A DNA stretch of 64,000 bases from Cognataquiflexum rubidum (GCF_022538115.1 NZ_JAKZAL010000014.1:89339-153338); one strand, 5' to 3'; positions 1 through 8,165 are shown, counted from the first letter of the stretch. Made by a program: numbers and translations. Notes: generated from the sequence alone by a model not told the origin.

Positions 1-255
1 CATGTCAGGAATAATTTGAATGATAATTTCATGGCTTGGGGGATTTGAGGAAAAGAACGTTTTAACTTCTGGGGCATCGTTAAAATAAAAATTTATAGCC
101 TTTTAACCAGTCAATAAATTTAGCCAAAAGAGACTTTTTATATTCTTGATTTGGACCAAAATATTGGCATCTATTAAGATGATTGAAAGTTATTTTTGGC
201 AAAAAATACTAATGACTGGTTTTTCCCTCAGCAAAAATGTCATTTCAATGTTTTT

Positions 256-271
256 AAGGACTTTAGTCCTT
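256..271. repeat. Short perfect palindrome at gene end
   Basis: AAGGACTTTAGTCCTT forms a 7-bp stem around two bases and overlaps the stop codon of the leftward gene. Its GACTTTAGTC core is the same as in the CCGACTTTAGTCGG hairpins of the repeat array near 57 kb, so it may be a solitary member of that family or a weak terminator. Bases 1-255 show no convincing gene. Confidence 0.35.
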
Positions 272-904
272 GCTGGAAAAATTGATCAACTTCTGATAAT
301 CTTCGATGGTTACCATCACCGCGTTTCTCTCCTTTTCATCCTCCCATAAAGGAATCCAGCTCTCTTTTTCCAAAATTTCAAAAATGGCGTCGTCAAGAAG
401 TAAAGGAGTAATCTTCTGTGCAAATTCAAAATGGGCAAATTTATCGCCTCCCTCAAAGGTAATTTCCCCTTCCTGATTTTTTTCAGGAATTGACCATTTC
501 AAATGAATTGGAAGTTCTTCAAAATTGGGCTCCAAAAAAATGTAAGCTTCATCGCTGAGTTGATTGATAATGATTGAAAATGTTAGCGTTGGCCCGTTTG
601 GATCTTTTGACCGCTTTCCATGTCGGTATACAGTCATTTTTGCATCTCTCCTGATTTCGATATCATAATAAGCCGACCGTACATTCTTGAAATATATCCT
701 TTCTGCATCGGTCATTCTCATTGGACTCGGCTCTTTGCCTGAGTTGTTGGCTCTTTTCTCATTGAAAAAGGACATGACCAAAACAAAAACCAAAGACCCC
801 ATTCCGAAGATTTTCAATAATCGAATCAGTTCTGGAGAAAGGGTATCTTTGCTATTTTTTGCCAATAGAATTTTTTTTGAAGTATAGAGAAAATGGTGTC
901 TCAA
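263..904 (-). CDS. Hypothetical protein with one membrane segment
   Basis: I do not recognise this 213-aa protein. One hydrophobic stretch near residues 33-47 suggests an N-terminal membrane anchor. The remainder is soluble, acidic and mixed alpha/beta, with several aromatic strand-like segments. No ATG lies upstream of the membrane segment in this frame, so the start is probably the TTG at 904; the first ATG (802) would remove the anchor. It stands alone on the minus strand, 85 bp downstream of the stop of the SDR gene. Function is unknown. Confidence 0.6.
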   Translation of the reverse strand: MRHHFLYTSKKILLAKNSKDTLSPELIRLLKIFGMGSLVFVLVMSFFNEKRANNSGKEPSPMRMTDAERIYFKNVRSAYYDIEIRRDAKMTVYRHGKRSKDPNGPTLTFSIIINQLSDEAYIFLEPNFEELPIHLKWSIPEKNQEGEITFEGGDKFAHFEFAQKITPLLLDDAIFEILEKESWIPLWEDEKERNAVMVTIEDYQKLINFSSKD

Positions 905-988
905 ATTCAGGCATTTGATCGCCCTGAATAACGCGATGGATTCTAATATTATATCAATTTATTTCCATCTATATCTACCATATATCCT

Positions 989-1747
989 TTAATGTACATA
1001 AGAACCGGCATTGATATCAATCGTACACCCTGTGGCATGGTCCGCAAGACCTGAACATAATAAAGTCACCATCGGGGCAATATCCTTTGGTTCAGTAAGT
1101 TGGTTGAGCGCAATATCATTTAATGCATATTCTTCCCCGTATTGGTCCATAAAATCCTGTGCCATGTCAGTCCTTGTAAATCCCGGAGCGATGAGGAAGG
1201 CTTTGATGCCCTCTTTTCCATAATACCTGGCAATCGATCTGGTATAACTCACGATTGCAGCCTTGGAAGCGGCGTAAGCTAGGTAATCAGGAGTATCTCC
1301 TCTAAATGCCGCACGGGATGAAATGTTTACGATTCTGCCGTTTTTATTTTGACGGGCATGCTCGATAAACTCTTTGCTGATAATGGCCAAAGCGTGGATA
1401 TTGACATCCATGGTCTTATGCCAGACGTCCATCCATTCTGTGGTAGAAGCATCGTCGGGAATTCCGATGGCAATTCCGGCATTGTTCACCACAGCATCGA
1501 TTTTCCCATAAGTTTTGATAAGTTTGGGAATCCACCCTTTGACAGATTCTAGTTCAGATAAGTCACAGGGTACAAGGTGGGAAGGGTTTGGTAAAGAATC
1601 TTGAAGTTTTTTTGCTTCAGTGATATTCTTGTTGAAATGAAGCAAAACCTCAGCTCCTGATTTTGAAAGTTGGGAGGCAATGGCAGCGCCTATACCACGG
1701 GAAGCTCCTGTAACAAGGATTCGATGGTTACTTAGGTCTATGTTCAT
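989..1747 (-). CDS. SDR-family oxidoreductase (FabG-like)
   Basis: A 252-aa classical short-chain dehydrogenase/reductase. The NAD(P)-binding glycine motif TGASRGIG is at residues 13-20, NNAG at 88-91, the catalytic serine region NISS at 141-144 and the YxxxK pair at Tyr158/Lys162. Length and motif spacing fit 3-oxoacyl-ACP reductase-like enzymes, but many SDRs of other specificity look the same, so the substrate cannot be named. It follows the Xre-RES pair on the same strand with a 12-bp gap, so it may be read through from it; a functional link is not implied. The start is an ATG. Confidence 0.85.
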   Translation of the reverse strand: MNIDLSNHRILVTGASRGIGAAIASQLSKSGAEVLLHFNKNITEAKKLQDSLPNPSHLVPCDLSELESVKGWIPKLIKTYGKIDAVVNNAGIAIGIPDDASTTEWMDVWHKTMDVNIHALAIISKEFIEHARQNKNGRIVNISSRAAFRGDTPDYLAYAASKAAIVSYTRSIARYYGKEGIKAFLIAPGFTRTDMAQDFMDQYGEEYALNDIALNQLTEPKDIAPMVTLLCSGLADHATGCTIDINAGSYVH

Positions 1748-1759
1748 AAGGATTAAATT

Positions 1760-2218
1760 CTAATAATTGATTTCAAAATTTACGGTTTCCTGAGATACCA
1801 ATTTGACGGTTTGTGTAAAATCAGGATGCAAAGGATTGATCAGAAGGTTATGTTCATTGGGAAAAGAACTTGCAGGAATTCTTCCAGAAGGTATCTGTAA
1901 TGCTACAGAGGCCACCTGCCTCGCCCAAAAATTTCCCAATTGCTGTGTGCTGACCGGATGTGGACGCCTTCTCCAATCTGAAGGCCAGTCGGAAGGTTCT
2001 AAATAGGGGATTTCCCCTGAGATATCCATGGTAACCAAAGACCATGAGGCTCGGCTTACAGTCGGACCTTTGATGCTGAGCAATTCCAAAAAGTTAAGGG
2101 AAATTTGGTTGCAGGCATAAATCAAAGGCGTGCCATAAGGATTCCATCTACCTGCCCCCAATCCAAAGCCCAAGGGGCTTCTTCCGGGCAGATTTTCTAT
2201 AAGTCGGTAGTATTTCAA
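1760..2218 (-). CDS. RES-domain toxin of an Xre-RES toxin-antitoxin pair
   Basis: A 152-aa protein with the RES-domain layout: an N-terminal YRLI segment, GxGAGRWNPxG near residues 19-29, and an alternating strand/helix core with SxxxLELL. Known RES toxins degrade NAD+ by phosphorolysis and stop growth. It lies 8 bp after the DUF2384-type antitoxin, the usual gene order. An in-frame TAA at 2237-2239 leaves no ATG before the conserved N-terminus, so translation probably begins at TTG 2218; a weak start would keep toxin output below antitoxin. Confidence 0.85.
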   Translation of the reverse strand: MKYYRLIENLPGRSPLGFGLGAGRWNPYGTPLIYACNQISLNFLELLSIKGPTVSRASWSLVTMDISGEIPYLEPSDWPSDWRRRPHPVSTQQLGNFWARQVASVALQIPSGRIPASSFPNEHNLLINPLHPDFTQTVKLVSQETVNFEINY

Positions 2219-2226
2219 AATGGAGA

Positions 2227-2697
2227 TTACATAAAATTACCCCAAGACAAAGCTTCTAAAGCCTCCTCTACCAATTCCAAACCATAAGGATCCCGCATCA
2301 AATCAGCAGGAATTTTGTCCCCTAAAGAAACATTGGAAGTGTGGAGCCATTCAGAAAACAACGCCTCAGATCCAAAAATCCGGACTCCCTTAAATACGAT
2401 CTTATCCATGTCCATGATACTTTTGGTAAGCATTCGGGTCAATGTCTTGTCTTCTTTTTTCCAACGGGATAGTGTACTTGGATCCACTTCCATTAGCTCT
2501 GACACATCATGCTGACTGTAACCCAAATAGTCAAATAATGGCTTGGTATCTGCAAAAGACATCGAGACCTCCAAATAAGCACTCGGCTCGGCTACCCTAT
2601 CACTCGGAGCTTTGAAAAAGTATTGGGAAGCAAATAAATCAGGCACATCGGATGTATCCCGATAACCTGAGAGTGTATAAGTGTAACTGATGGTCAT
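2227..2697 (-). CDS. Xre/MbcA/ParS-type antitoxin (DUF2384)
   Basis: A 156-aa antitoxin paired with the RES toxin immediately downstream. Residues about 58-90 read as a helix-turn-helix (GYSQHDVSELMEVDPSTLSR), followed by a C-terminal DUF2384-like part ending with DPYGLELVEEALEAL, which in this family contacts the toxin. The protein is expected to neutralise the RES enzyme and repress its own promoter. A half-site pair TGCAAT/ATTGCA lies just upstream. ATG start. Confidence 0.85.
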   Translation of the reverse strand: MTISYTYTLSGYRDTSDVPDLFASQYFFKAPSDRVAEPSAYLEVSMSFADTKPLFDYLGYSQHDVSELMEVDPSTLSRWKKEDKTLTRMLTKSIMDMDKIVFKGVRIFGSEALFSEWLHTSNVSLGDKIPADLMRDPYGLELVEEALEALSWGNFM

Positions 2698-2720
2698 AGC
2701 TGATCCATTGATATCCTCTT

Positions 2721-2765
2721 CAAAGATAATAAGATTTTCTTATTTGCAATAAAATTATATTGCAT
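2721..2765 (-). promoter_or_regulatory. Likely promoter/operator of the Xre-RES operon
   Basis: Read on the minus strand, TATCTTTG (2728-2721) matches the Bacteroidota -7 consensus TAnnTTTG, with a TTG at the proper -33 distance. An inverted repeat with half-sites TGCAAT (2745-2750) and ATTGCA (2759-2764), 8 bp apart, overlaps the -33 region. That is where an autorepressing antitoxin would be expected to bind. The pattern is seen; the function is inferred. Confidence 0.5.
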
Positions 2766-2776
2766 TTACAATAAAT

Positions 2777-3250
2777 TTACAGAATTTTCTTAATATCTTC
2801 TGATTGTAAGTTACAGTTGATCCATCCGCTGTCAAGTTCTGCACCATATTTCTGGTAAAAGTTGATCGCAGGGGTATTCCAATCCAAAACCTGCCACATC
2901 ATGCCGGTACAATTGGCTTCGATGCATTTCAGCATCGTACGGTCAAATAGCAATTTGCCTGCACCATGACCTCTTTCGGTCTCTGTGACCACGATATCTT
3001 CCAAGTAAAGCCGCTTTCCTTTCCAGGTACTGTAGCGGTAATAAAATATAGAAATGCCAATGATTTCACCTGTGGAATTCTTTTCTGCAACAAAAAGTCC
3101 ATATATTGGATTTGGTCCAAATCCGTCTTCTTGCATCATTTCCAATGTATTGGTTACTTGCTCAGGTGCTTTTTCGTAAAGCGCAAGTTCTTTGACCAGT
3201 TCCAAAACCCTTGGCAGGTCTTCTATTTTTCCTTCTCTGATGGTATACAT
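2777..3250 (-). CDS. GNAT-family N-acetyltransferase
   Basis: A 157-aa GNAT acetyltransferase. The acetyl-CoA loop region ETERGHGAGKLLFDRTM follows the strand LEDIVV, as in spermidine/diamine acetyltransferases. The C-terminal signature is WNTPAINFYQKYGAELDSGW. The N-terminus (REGKIEDLPRVLELVKELA) is also typical of SAT-like members. The acceptor is therefore plausibly a polyamine or other small amine, but that is inference. Single gene with an ATG start, divergent from coaX. Confidence 0.85.
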   Translation of the reverse strand: MYTIREGKIEDLPRVLELVKELALYEKAPEQVTNTLEMMQEDGFGPNPIYGLFVAEKNSTGEIIGISIFYYRYSTWKGKRLYLEDIVVTETERGHGAGKLLFDRTMLKCIEANCTGMMWQVLDWNTPAINFYQKYGAELDSGWINCNLQSEDIKKIL

Positions 3251-3362
3251 GATGGAAAATTACCAAAAAACACAAAGGCAAAAAATCAATTTATATATTT
3301 GGATATATGGCGCTTTGGTAAGTTGCCACATATGAACTGGAATACCTAACCCTAATAGAAGC

Positions 3363-4133
3363 ATGTTTTTAGCGATAGATGCCGGCAATACCAACATTAC
3401 CTTTGGTTTTTTTGATGAAGATTTAAAAAAATGGATCCATGAGTTCCGGATCAATACCCTGAAAGAACTTACCGTACTTCATATTGAACGAGAAATCCAC
3501 CTGTTTTTTTTAGAAAACGGTATCAAAACTGATAAAATCACGGCCATTGGGATTTCATCTGTTGTGCCTGAGATCAACCCCATTTTACAACAATTCTGCC
3601 AAGAATACCTTGAAAAAAAATGTTATCTCATTCATGGAAAAAGCTACCAAAAACTAGCGGTCAGCACCTCGCGTCCAAATGAAATCGGTACCGACCTGAT
3701 GTGTAACGTGACAGCGGCTTATGAAAAATTCAAGTCAGCGACCATTATTGTTGATTTTGGGACTGCATTGACTTTTACGGCAGTTGGAAATGATGGTAAG
3801 GTGCTCGGCGTAAATATTGTTCCGGGATTGAAAACAGCAATTAAATCCTTGTTTGCCAATACCTCGAAATTACCCGAAGTGGAATTAAAACTACCCCAAT
3901 CCGCTTTGGGTAAAAACACCATCCATTCCATTCAGGCAGGAGTCCTTTATGGCTATTCAGGTCTTGTAAAAGGAATGTTGGAAACCATTCAAAATGAATT
4001 GGGCTATTCCTGTCACATCATTGCCACAGGAGGACTCTCTTCCATTATTCCTACCTTAGAAGGTTCATTTGAGGTTATCGACCGCAACCTTACCTTAGAA
4101 GGGATCCGCCTCATCACTTTGGCAAATCAATGA
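3363..4133 (+). CDS. coaX: Type III pantothenate kinase CoaX
   Basis: A 256-aa enzyme for the first step of coenzyme A synthesis (pantothenate to 4'-phosphopantothenate). It shows the ASKHA-fold motifs of CoaX: AIDAGNTNITFG at residues 4-15 for phosphate binding, the GTDLMCNVTAAY region, VDFGTALTFTAV with the second Asp-Gly, and a C-terminal IATGGLSS. Length is normal. It converges with the M23 peptidase gene and their stops overlap by 7 bp. A TATATTTG -7 box about 60 bp upstream could be its promoter. Confidence 0.93.
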   Translation: MFLAIDAGNTNITFGFFDEDLKKWIHEFRINTLKELTVLHIEREIHLFFLENGIKTDKITAIGISSVVPEINPILQQFCQEYLEKKCYLIHGKSYQKLAVSTSRPNEIGTDLMCNVTAAYEKFKSATIIVDFGTALTFTAVGNDGKVLGVNIVPGLKTAIKSLFANTSKLPEVELKLPQSALGKNTIHSIQAGVLYGYSGLVKGMLETIQNELGYSCHIIATGGLSSIIPTLEGSFEVIDRNLTLEGIRLITLANQ

Positions 4134-4810
4134 CCAATTAGGATCGCAGGATCAGGACAGATTGTTTTGAATTTGTCAATATCCCGGTGTGAACATACTC
4201 CCGGAAAATCACCCCAATTTCCTAACAAATCCCACATCAATTGAAAATGCAAGTGCGGGGGCCAATCGCCGTTTTCGGGATAAGGACCCAGATGACAAAA
4301 TTCTTCTCCTTTGGAAATCGCTTGACCAATTTTTAGATGTACCAAATCTGTTTTGGCCAAGTGACCATATAAACTGAAAAATACTGTCCCTTTAATTTCA
4401 TGCTGTAAAATGATGGTCGGGCCATAATTACCAAATCCGGCATTGTCCTGAAAACTATGTACCACAGCATCCAAAGGCGCAAATACCGGGGTTCCTGCCT
4501 CCGCCCAGATATCCACGCCCATGTGGATATCCCGGAAATCTGATTCTTGCGTTGCGAAAACAGCACTTCTGCTGTAAATGACACGATGTTCGAAATATCC
4601 ACCATGGCCAAACCTTTTCCCGGCCTTTTCCAGCAATCCAAAAACATAGCGGTTAAAAGTTTCTGTATTGGAAATATCGACACTTGGTAAGTCTAGATTA
4701 GTTGGAGAAAAGTCCATTTTGATGGAATTGGAAGCATCCAACCATTTTCCCATTACTGGAGAAATAGCAACATCCAAAAGTAAGTTTTCTAAAGAAGGCA
4801 TGGCTTTCAT
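4127..4810 (-). CDS. M23-family peptidase (LytM domain)
   Basis: A 227-aa protein whose residues about 93-195 form an M23/LytM metallopeptidase domain: HMGVD gives His96 and Asp100, LYGH gives His150, and HLHFQ gives His186/His188, which are the zinc ligands and catalytic histidine. Such enzymes cut peptidoglycan cross-bridges. I see no signal peptide or lipobox, which is odd for a wall hydrolase. Either export is unusual or the start lies elsewhere. Divergent from the downstream PLP enzyme by 56 bp. Confidence 0.82.
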   Translation of the reverse strand: MKAMPSLENLLLDVAISPVMGKWLDASNSIKMDFSPTNLDLPSVDISNTETFNRYVFGLLEKAGKRFGHGGYFEHRVIYSRSAVFATQESDFRDIHMGVDIWAEAGTPVFAPLDAVVHSFQDNAGFGNYGPTIILQHEIKGTVFFSLYGHLAKTDLVHLKIGQAISKGEEFCHLGPYPENGDWPPHLHFQLMWDLLGNWGDFPGVCSHRDIDKFKTICPDPAILIGH

Positions 4811-4866
4811 TTTGCTGCAAGATAAAAATTTTGTCAGTTTTAAGACCTTCGCTTATCTTTATTTCC

Positions 4867-5823
4867 ATGAATGACATTACTGTATTTCCCACCATAGATG
4901 ATATCATGGCTGCGCATCAAAGAATCCAGCCATTTATCCACCGTACACCTATCCTGACATCTGAAGCCATCAACCAAATCGCAGGTTGTGAGATTTATTT
5001 CAAATGTGAGAACTTCCAAAAAGTAGGCGCTTTCAAAGCCCGCGGTGCGGCCAATGCAGTAATGAAACTGACTGAGGAGCAAAAGGTAAATGGCGTTGCC
5101 ACCCACTCCAGCGGTAATCATGCCGCAGCTTTGGCAAGGGCTGCGTCTGTGGCAGGGATCAAGTCCTACATTGTCATGCCTTCCAATGCGCCCGAGATCA
5201 AGAAAAAAGCTGTAGCAGGTTATGGTGGAGAAATCATAGAATGCGAACCCACATTGATTGCAAGAGAAACCACCCTGAAGGAAGTAGTGACAAGAACAGG
5301 AGCGGTTTTTATACCTCCTTATGACTATTTGGATGTGATAGAAGGACAAGCGACATGTGCACTAGAAATGTGGGAAGAAGGGATTCCTTTTGATACAGTG
5401 ATGGCACCGGTAGGCGGCGGGGGATTGCTCAGCGGAACCGCGCTGACTTCAAAGTATATTTCCCCAAAAACAAGCGTCATCGCCGGAGAACCTGAAGGTG
5501 CCGATGATGCTTCCCGCTCATTCAAAGCAAAAGAACTGATTCCGATGATCGGTCCCAAAACCATTGCCGATGGCCTACTCACTTCCCTTGGAAAGATCAA
5601 TTTTGAGATCATCATGGAATATGTCGACGACATCATTACGGTCAGTGAAGCAGAAATCATCGAGGCGATGCGCCTTGTCTATGAAAGGATGAAAATCATC
5701 ATTGAGCCAAGTTGTGCTGTTCCCTTGGCGGCATTACTGAAAAACAAAGAAAGGTTCAAGGGTCAAAAAGTAGGGATTATCCTTTCGGGAGGAAATGTGG
5801 ATTTGGGAAAATTGCCTTTTTGA
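4867..5823 (+). CDS. PLP-dependent threonine/serine dehydratase or serine racemase
   Basis: A 318-aa fold-type II PLP enzyme. The cofactor lysine is Lys57 in KVGAFKARG, the substrate-binding motif is SSGNHAAALA, and the phosphate-binding loop is VGGGGLLSG. The regulatory ACT domain of biosynthetic IlvA is absent, so this resembles catabolic threonine dehydratase or serine racemase. I chose ATG 4867 because homologues begin near this point; an upstream ATG at 4831 adds only an unconserved tail. The last 132 bp are duplicated at 6454-6585 and the natural terminator now lies beyond that copy. Confidence 0.88.
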   Translation: MNDITVFPTIDDIMAAHQRIQPFIHRTPILTSEAINQIAGCEIYFKCENFQKVGAFKARGAANAVMKLTEEQKVNGVATHSSGNHAAALARAASVAGIKSYIVMPSNAPEIKKKAVAGYGGEIIECEPTLIARETTLKEVVTRTGAVFIPPYDYLDVIEGQATCALEMWEEGIPFDTVMAPVGGGGLLSGTALTSKYISPKTSVIAGEPEGADDASRSFKAKELIPMIGPKTIADGLLTSLGKINFEIIMEYVDDIITVSEAEIIEAMRLVYERMKIIIEPSCAVPLAALLKNKERFKGQKVGIILSGGNVDLGKLPF

Positions 5824-5848
5824 AATACGAAGAGTTGGTTAGACTTAT

Positions 5849-6100
5849 TTATTTTGAAATGGGCTCTTCCTCAGACTGCAATTGCTTAAGGTAATTGGGG
5901 CAAAAGTCATATCCATTTTCCCAAGCCAATCCTCCGCCTTGTTCAATGAAGACGCCGGAAAATTTATCATAATCCAACAATTCGGTCGAAAATCCTTTAG
6001 TTAGAAAGGGTCGAAAATTTATGGTTTTTTCTTCTCCATCATCGAACTTAATCCAAATTCTGTAATTTTGAAGGACTTTTAAATCTCTAACTCGGTCCAT
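5849..6100 (-). CDS. DUF2442-domain protein
   Basis: An 83-aa protein with the DUF2442 pattern: a short strand pair (YRIWIKFDDGEEKTINF), then LLDYDKFSGVFIEQGG and a terminal WENGYDFCPNYL. It lies 7 bp after the DUF4160 gene on the same strand. These two small families occur together so often that they are thought to act as a unit, possibly toxin-antitoxin-like, but no activity is established to my knowledge. The pair sits inside a split, duplicated gene end, suggesting arrival as a cassette. Confidence 0.8.
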   Translation of the reverse strand: MDRVRDLKVLQNYRIWIKFDDGEEKTINFRPFLTKGFSTELLDYDKFSGVFIEQGGGLAWENGYDFCPNYLKQLQSEEEPISK

Positions 6101-6107
6101 AATTGTG

Positions 6108-6368
6108 TTAATTTAATGGTTCGATACTATCTAATTTAACAGGAACGGTTGCTTTTTCCCAATTGTTCAATAATTCTTCTTTATGTTGTGATGCCCATTC
6201 CAACACCAAGGCATGGGCTCTTTTTGGTAAATTTCCTGCAATAACATCCAATGTTTTTATATCGTATTCTGCATTCATGCCTTGGTATTCGGCATGAAAG
6301 TGGGGAGGATTATGGTCCTGGAAATACATTCTGATAACTATCCCATAGAATCTTGAAATTTCAGGCAT
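6108..6368 (-). CDS. DUF4160-domain protein
   Basis: An 86-aa protein starting MPEISRFYG, the usual beginning of DUF4160 proteins, followed by DHNPPHFHAEY and a C-terminal helix LVLEWASQHKEELLNNWE. An upstream TTG at 6386 would only add six lysine-rich residues, so ATG 6368 is preferred. It forms a two-gene unit with the DUF2442 gene. Function is unknown. The unit is the whole payload of the insert between the two copies of the dehydratase 3' end. Confidence 0.82.
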   Translation of the reverse strand: MPEISRFYGIVIRMYFQDHNPPHFHAEYQGMNAEYDIKTLDVIAGNLPKRAHALVLEWASQHKEELLNNWEKATVPVKLDSIEPLN

Positions 6369-6453
6369 TTTAAATTTTTTTTTCAACCTTTAATCTAGTA
6401 TTTTTTATCCTGATTACTTCCTGATTTTATAATGGAACTTTAAAAAAATAGAT

Positions 6454-6585
6454 AAAATCATCATTGAGCCAAGCTGTGCTGTTCCCTTGGCGGCATTACT
6501 GAAAAACAAACAAAGGTTCAAGGGTCAAAAAGTAGGGATTATCCTTTCGGGAGGAAATGTGGATTTGGGAAAATTGCCATTTTGA
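6454..6585 (+). pseudogene. Duplicate of the 3' end of the dehydratase gene
   Basis: This 132-bp stretch matches 5692-5823, the last 43 codons plus stop of the PLP enzyme, at 129 of 132 positions by my count. The three differences are two silent changes and one GAA to CAA (Glu to Gln). It is in the same orientation and lacks a start, so it is a gene remnant. Together with the intact copy it flanks the DUF4160/DUF2442 cassette as a direct repeat. Confidence 0.92.
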
Positions 6586-6590
6586 TTTAT

Positions 6591-6617
6591 CCCCTACAAA
6601 ATCAAATTTTGTAGGGG
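6591..6617. terminator. Perfect hairpin terminator, probably the original one of the dehydratase gene
   Basis: The arm CCCCTACAAAAT pairs perfectly with ATTTTGTAGGGG over a 3-nt loop. It follows the duplicated gene end by 5 bp, while nothing similar follows the intact gene copy at 5823. This indicates that the right-hand copy marks the ancestral gene end. It can also terminate the leftward DUF3050 gene, which stops at 6626. Confidence 0.8.
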
Positions 6618-6625
6618 AGTTTATA

Positions 6626-7423
6626 TCAATTGGAAGCTATTTTTTGGACTGAAAGCTCTAATATTTCCTTATTTATTCCATCCCAAAGGACTTTCCTCGC
6701 CTCAAGAGCTTCCTTTGCCGCCTGTTCTGCCTCATTCCATTTTTGAGCATCATTTCCGCAGAGTTGTTCGAGCATCCTAAGCGCAAGAGGCCCGTGGTGG
6801 TCTTCATCAAGATGAATGTGCCTGTCAAAATAATATTTCAAAGTAGAAAGTTCAGAGGGTTTTGTACTGATAAGGTCATTGACCAACCTGCGGAACATGT
6901 CCGGTATCAATTCCTCTCTTCCCAAGGTAAAGGAAGCGGCTATTTCATGGGCTTTACCCATTTTCACTACCCTGTAATTTACTTCCAAAAAATGAAGAAT
7001 GTGCTCAGGCAAGTCAAGTTTCCCGACAACTTTCTCCAGCTCTTGTCCCTCTCTTAGCATGGATATTAGGTCGGTAATTTTCTCAGTATTTGCTCCTGCT
7101 TCTTTCATGGACCGGAGGTATAACTCAAAATGGCTGCAATAGCCACCTTTGCCATCCTCATCACTTTCTTCTGCAAGGACAATGTCATTGATCAATCTTG
7201 CAATCAAAGGATCTGATGCAGGTATCCAAGGGAGCGATGACCCGGTAAGTTTCATTTGTAAAGCCTTCAAAAGGGTCATGAAATCCCATACGGCAAATAC
7301 ATGATTCTCCATAAAAACCCGAAATTCATTCAGGTTTTTTATATTTCCATAAATAGGATGCTGCAATAAAACCTCTCTGTATGGGGTTATTTCATTTAAA
7401 ATTCTTTGAATATTCGGATTCAT
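6626..7423 (-). CDS. DUF3050-domain protein (haem oxygenase-like fold)
   Basis: A 265-aa protein matching DUF3050. It begins with ILNEITPYREVLLQHPIYG and has the helical motif FRVFMENHVFAVWDFMTLLKAL and a later DRHIHLDEDHHGPLALRML. The histidine/aspartate-rich helices resemble the haem-oxygenase-like diiron superfamily, so a metal-dependent oxidase is possible, but the reaction is unknown. A TTG at 7537 would extend it by 38 unconserved residues; ATG 7423 fits the family start. Confidence 0.82.
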   Translation of the reverse strand: MNPNIQRILNEITPYREVLLQHPIYGNIKNLNEFRVFMENHVFAVWDFMTLLKALQMKLTGSSLPWIPASDPLIARLINDIVLAEESDEDGKGGYCSHFELYLRSMKEAGANTEKITDLISMLREGQELEKVVGKLDLPEHILHFLEVNYRVVKMGKAHEIAASFTLGREELIPDMFRRLVNDLISTKPSELSTLKYYFDRHIHLDEDHHGPLALRMLEQLCGNDAQKWNEAEQAAKEALEARKVLWDGINKEILELSVQKIASN

Positions 7424-7652
7424 AAGTACGTTTTTAAACAAATTAAATACTCCATCATAACATGATTTTGTATTAAATCGATTTGAAAAACGCGCAAAAT
7501 CTTCTTCAAATGAATTAAATAGTAAATAAAAAGACATTGGTAACCAAGGAATTTTTTAAGCTAAAATGATGACCCCTCAATATATCCATAATAAAAACTC
7601 ACAATTAAGACAACTGACTACAGGTTTATCTTGACTTCATCTCATATGAAAC

Positions 7653-8165
7653 TCAATGTTGATGTCCACCTTCGCCATGCACATGACCATGGTCGATCTC
7701 CTCTGGTGAAGCATCCCTGACGGTTACTATTTCTCCTTCAAAGTAGAGATCCAATCCCGCCAACGGTGAATTGAAATCCATATGGACTCCTTTATAATCA
7801 ATTTTGGTGATTTCTCCTCTCAGCTGATTGCCTTGGTCATCTTGCATCGGGACTACTTGGCCGACACGGAGTGAACTCTTGGCTTTTTTGCCGTCTTCCT
7901 TAAAGTTAGCTTTTGGGACGATCACTTTTTTGCTTTCATCATAATCACCATATCCATGTTCGAAATCTATAAAAACCTCAAACTTATCTCCGGCTTCTTT
8001 TCCTTCAAAAACAGCTTCCAAAGCCGGAAGTACGTGACCTGTGCCAAAAAGAAAATGAAAGGCCTGCTCTTTCTTGACACTTTCAAAATGTTCCTTCCCG
8101 TTTTCCCCGTCGTCGACATGCAGCTCATAGCTGATGCTCACAACTTTGTTTTTCTCTATTTTCAT
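7653..8165 (-). CDS. slyD: SlyD-like FKBP peptidyl-prolyl isomerase
   Basis: A 170-aa FKBP-type prolyl isomerase and chaperone of the SlyD branch. The N-terminal KVVSISYELHVDDG, HFLFGTGHVLPALE and DFEHGYGDYDE are the FKBP core interrupted by an insert-in-flap domain. The C-terminus is histidine-rich (HGHVHGEGGHQH), a metal-binding tail typical of SlyD. ATG 8165 is chosen over TTG 8183 because it fits the family N-terminus. It acts in the cytoplasm on folding proteins and may handle nickel. Confidence 0.88.
   Translation of the reverse strand: MKIEKNKVVSISYELHVDDGENGKEHFESVKKEQAFHFLFGTGHVLPALEAVFEGKEAGDKFEVFIDFEHGYGDYDESKKVIVPKANFKEDGKKAKSSLRVGQVVPMQDDQGNQLRGEITKIDYKGVHMDFNSPLAGLDLYFEGEIVTVRDASPEEIDHGHVHGEGGHQH

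Noticed and set aside
4501..4530. GATATCCAC and GTGGATATC resembling DnaA boxes near 4.5 kb
   Set aside because: They differ from TTATCCACA and lie isolated; counting only exact copies keeps the 39-48 kb signal clean.
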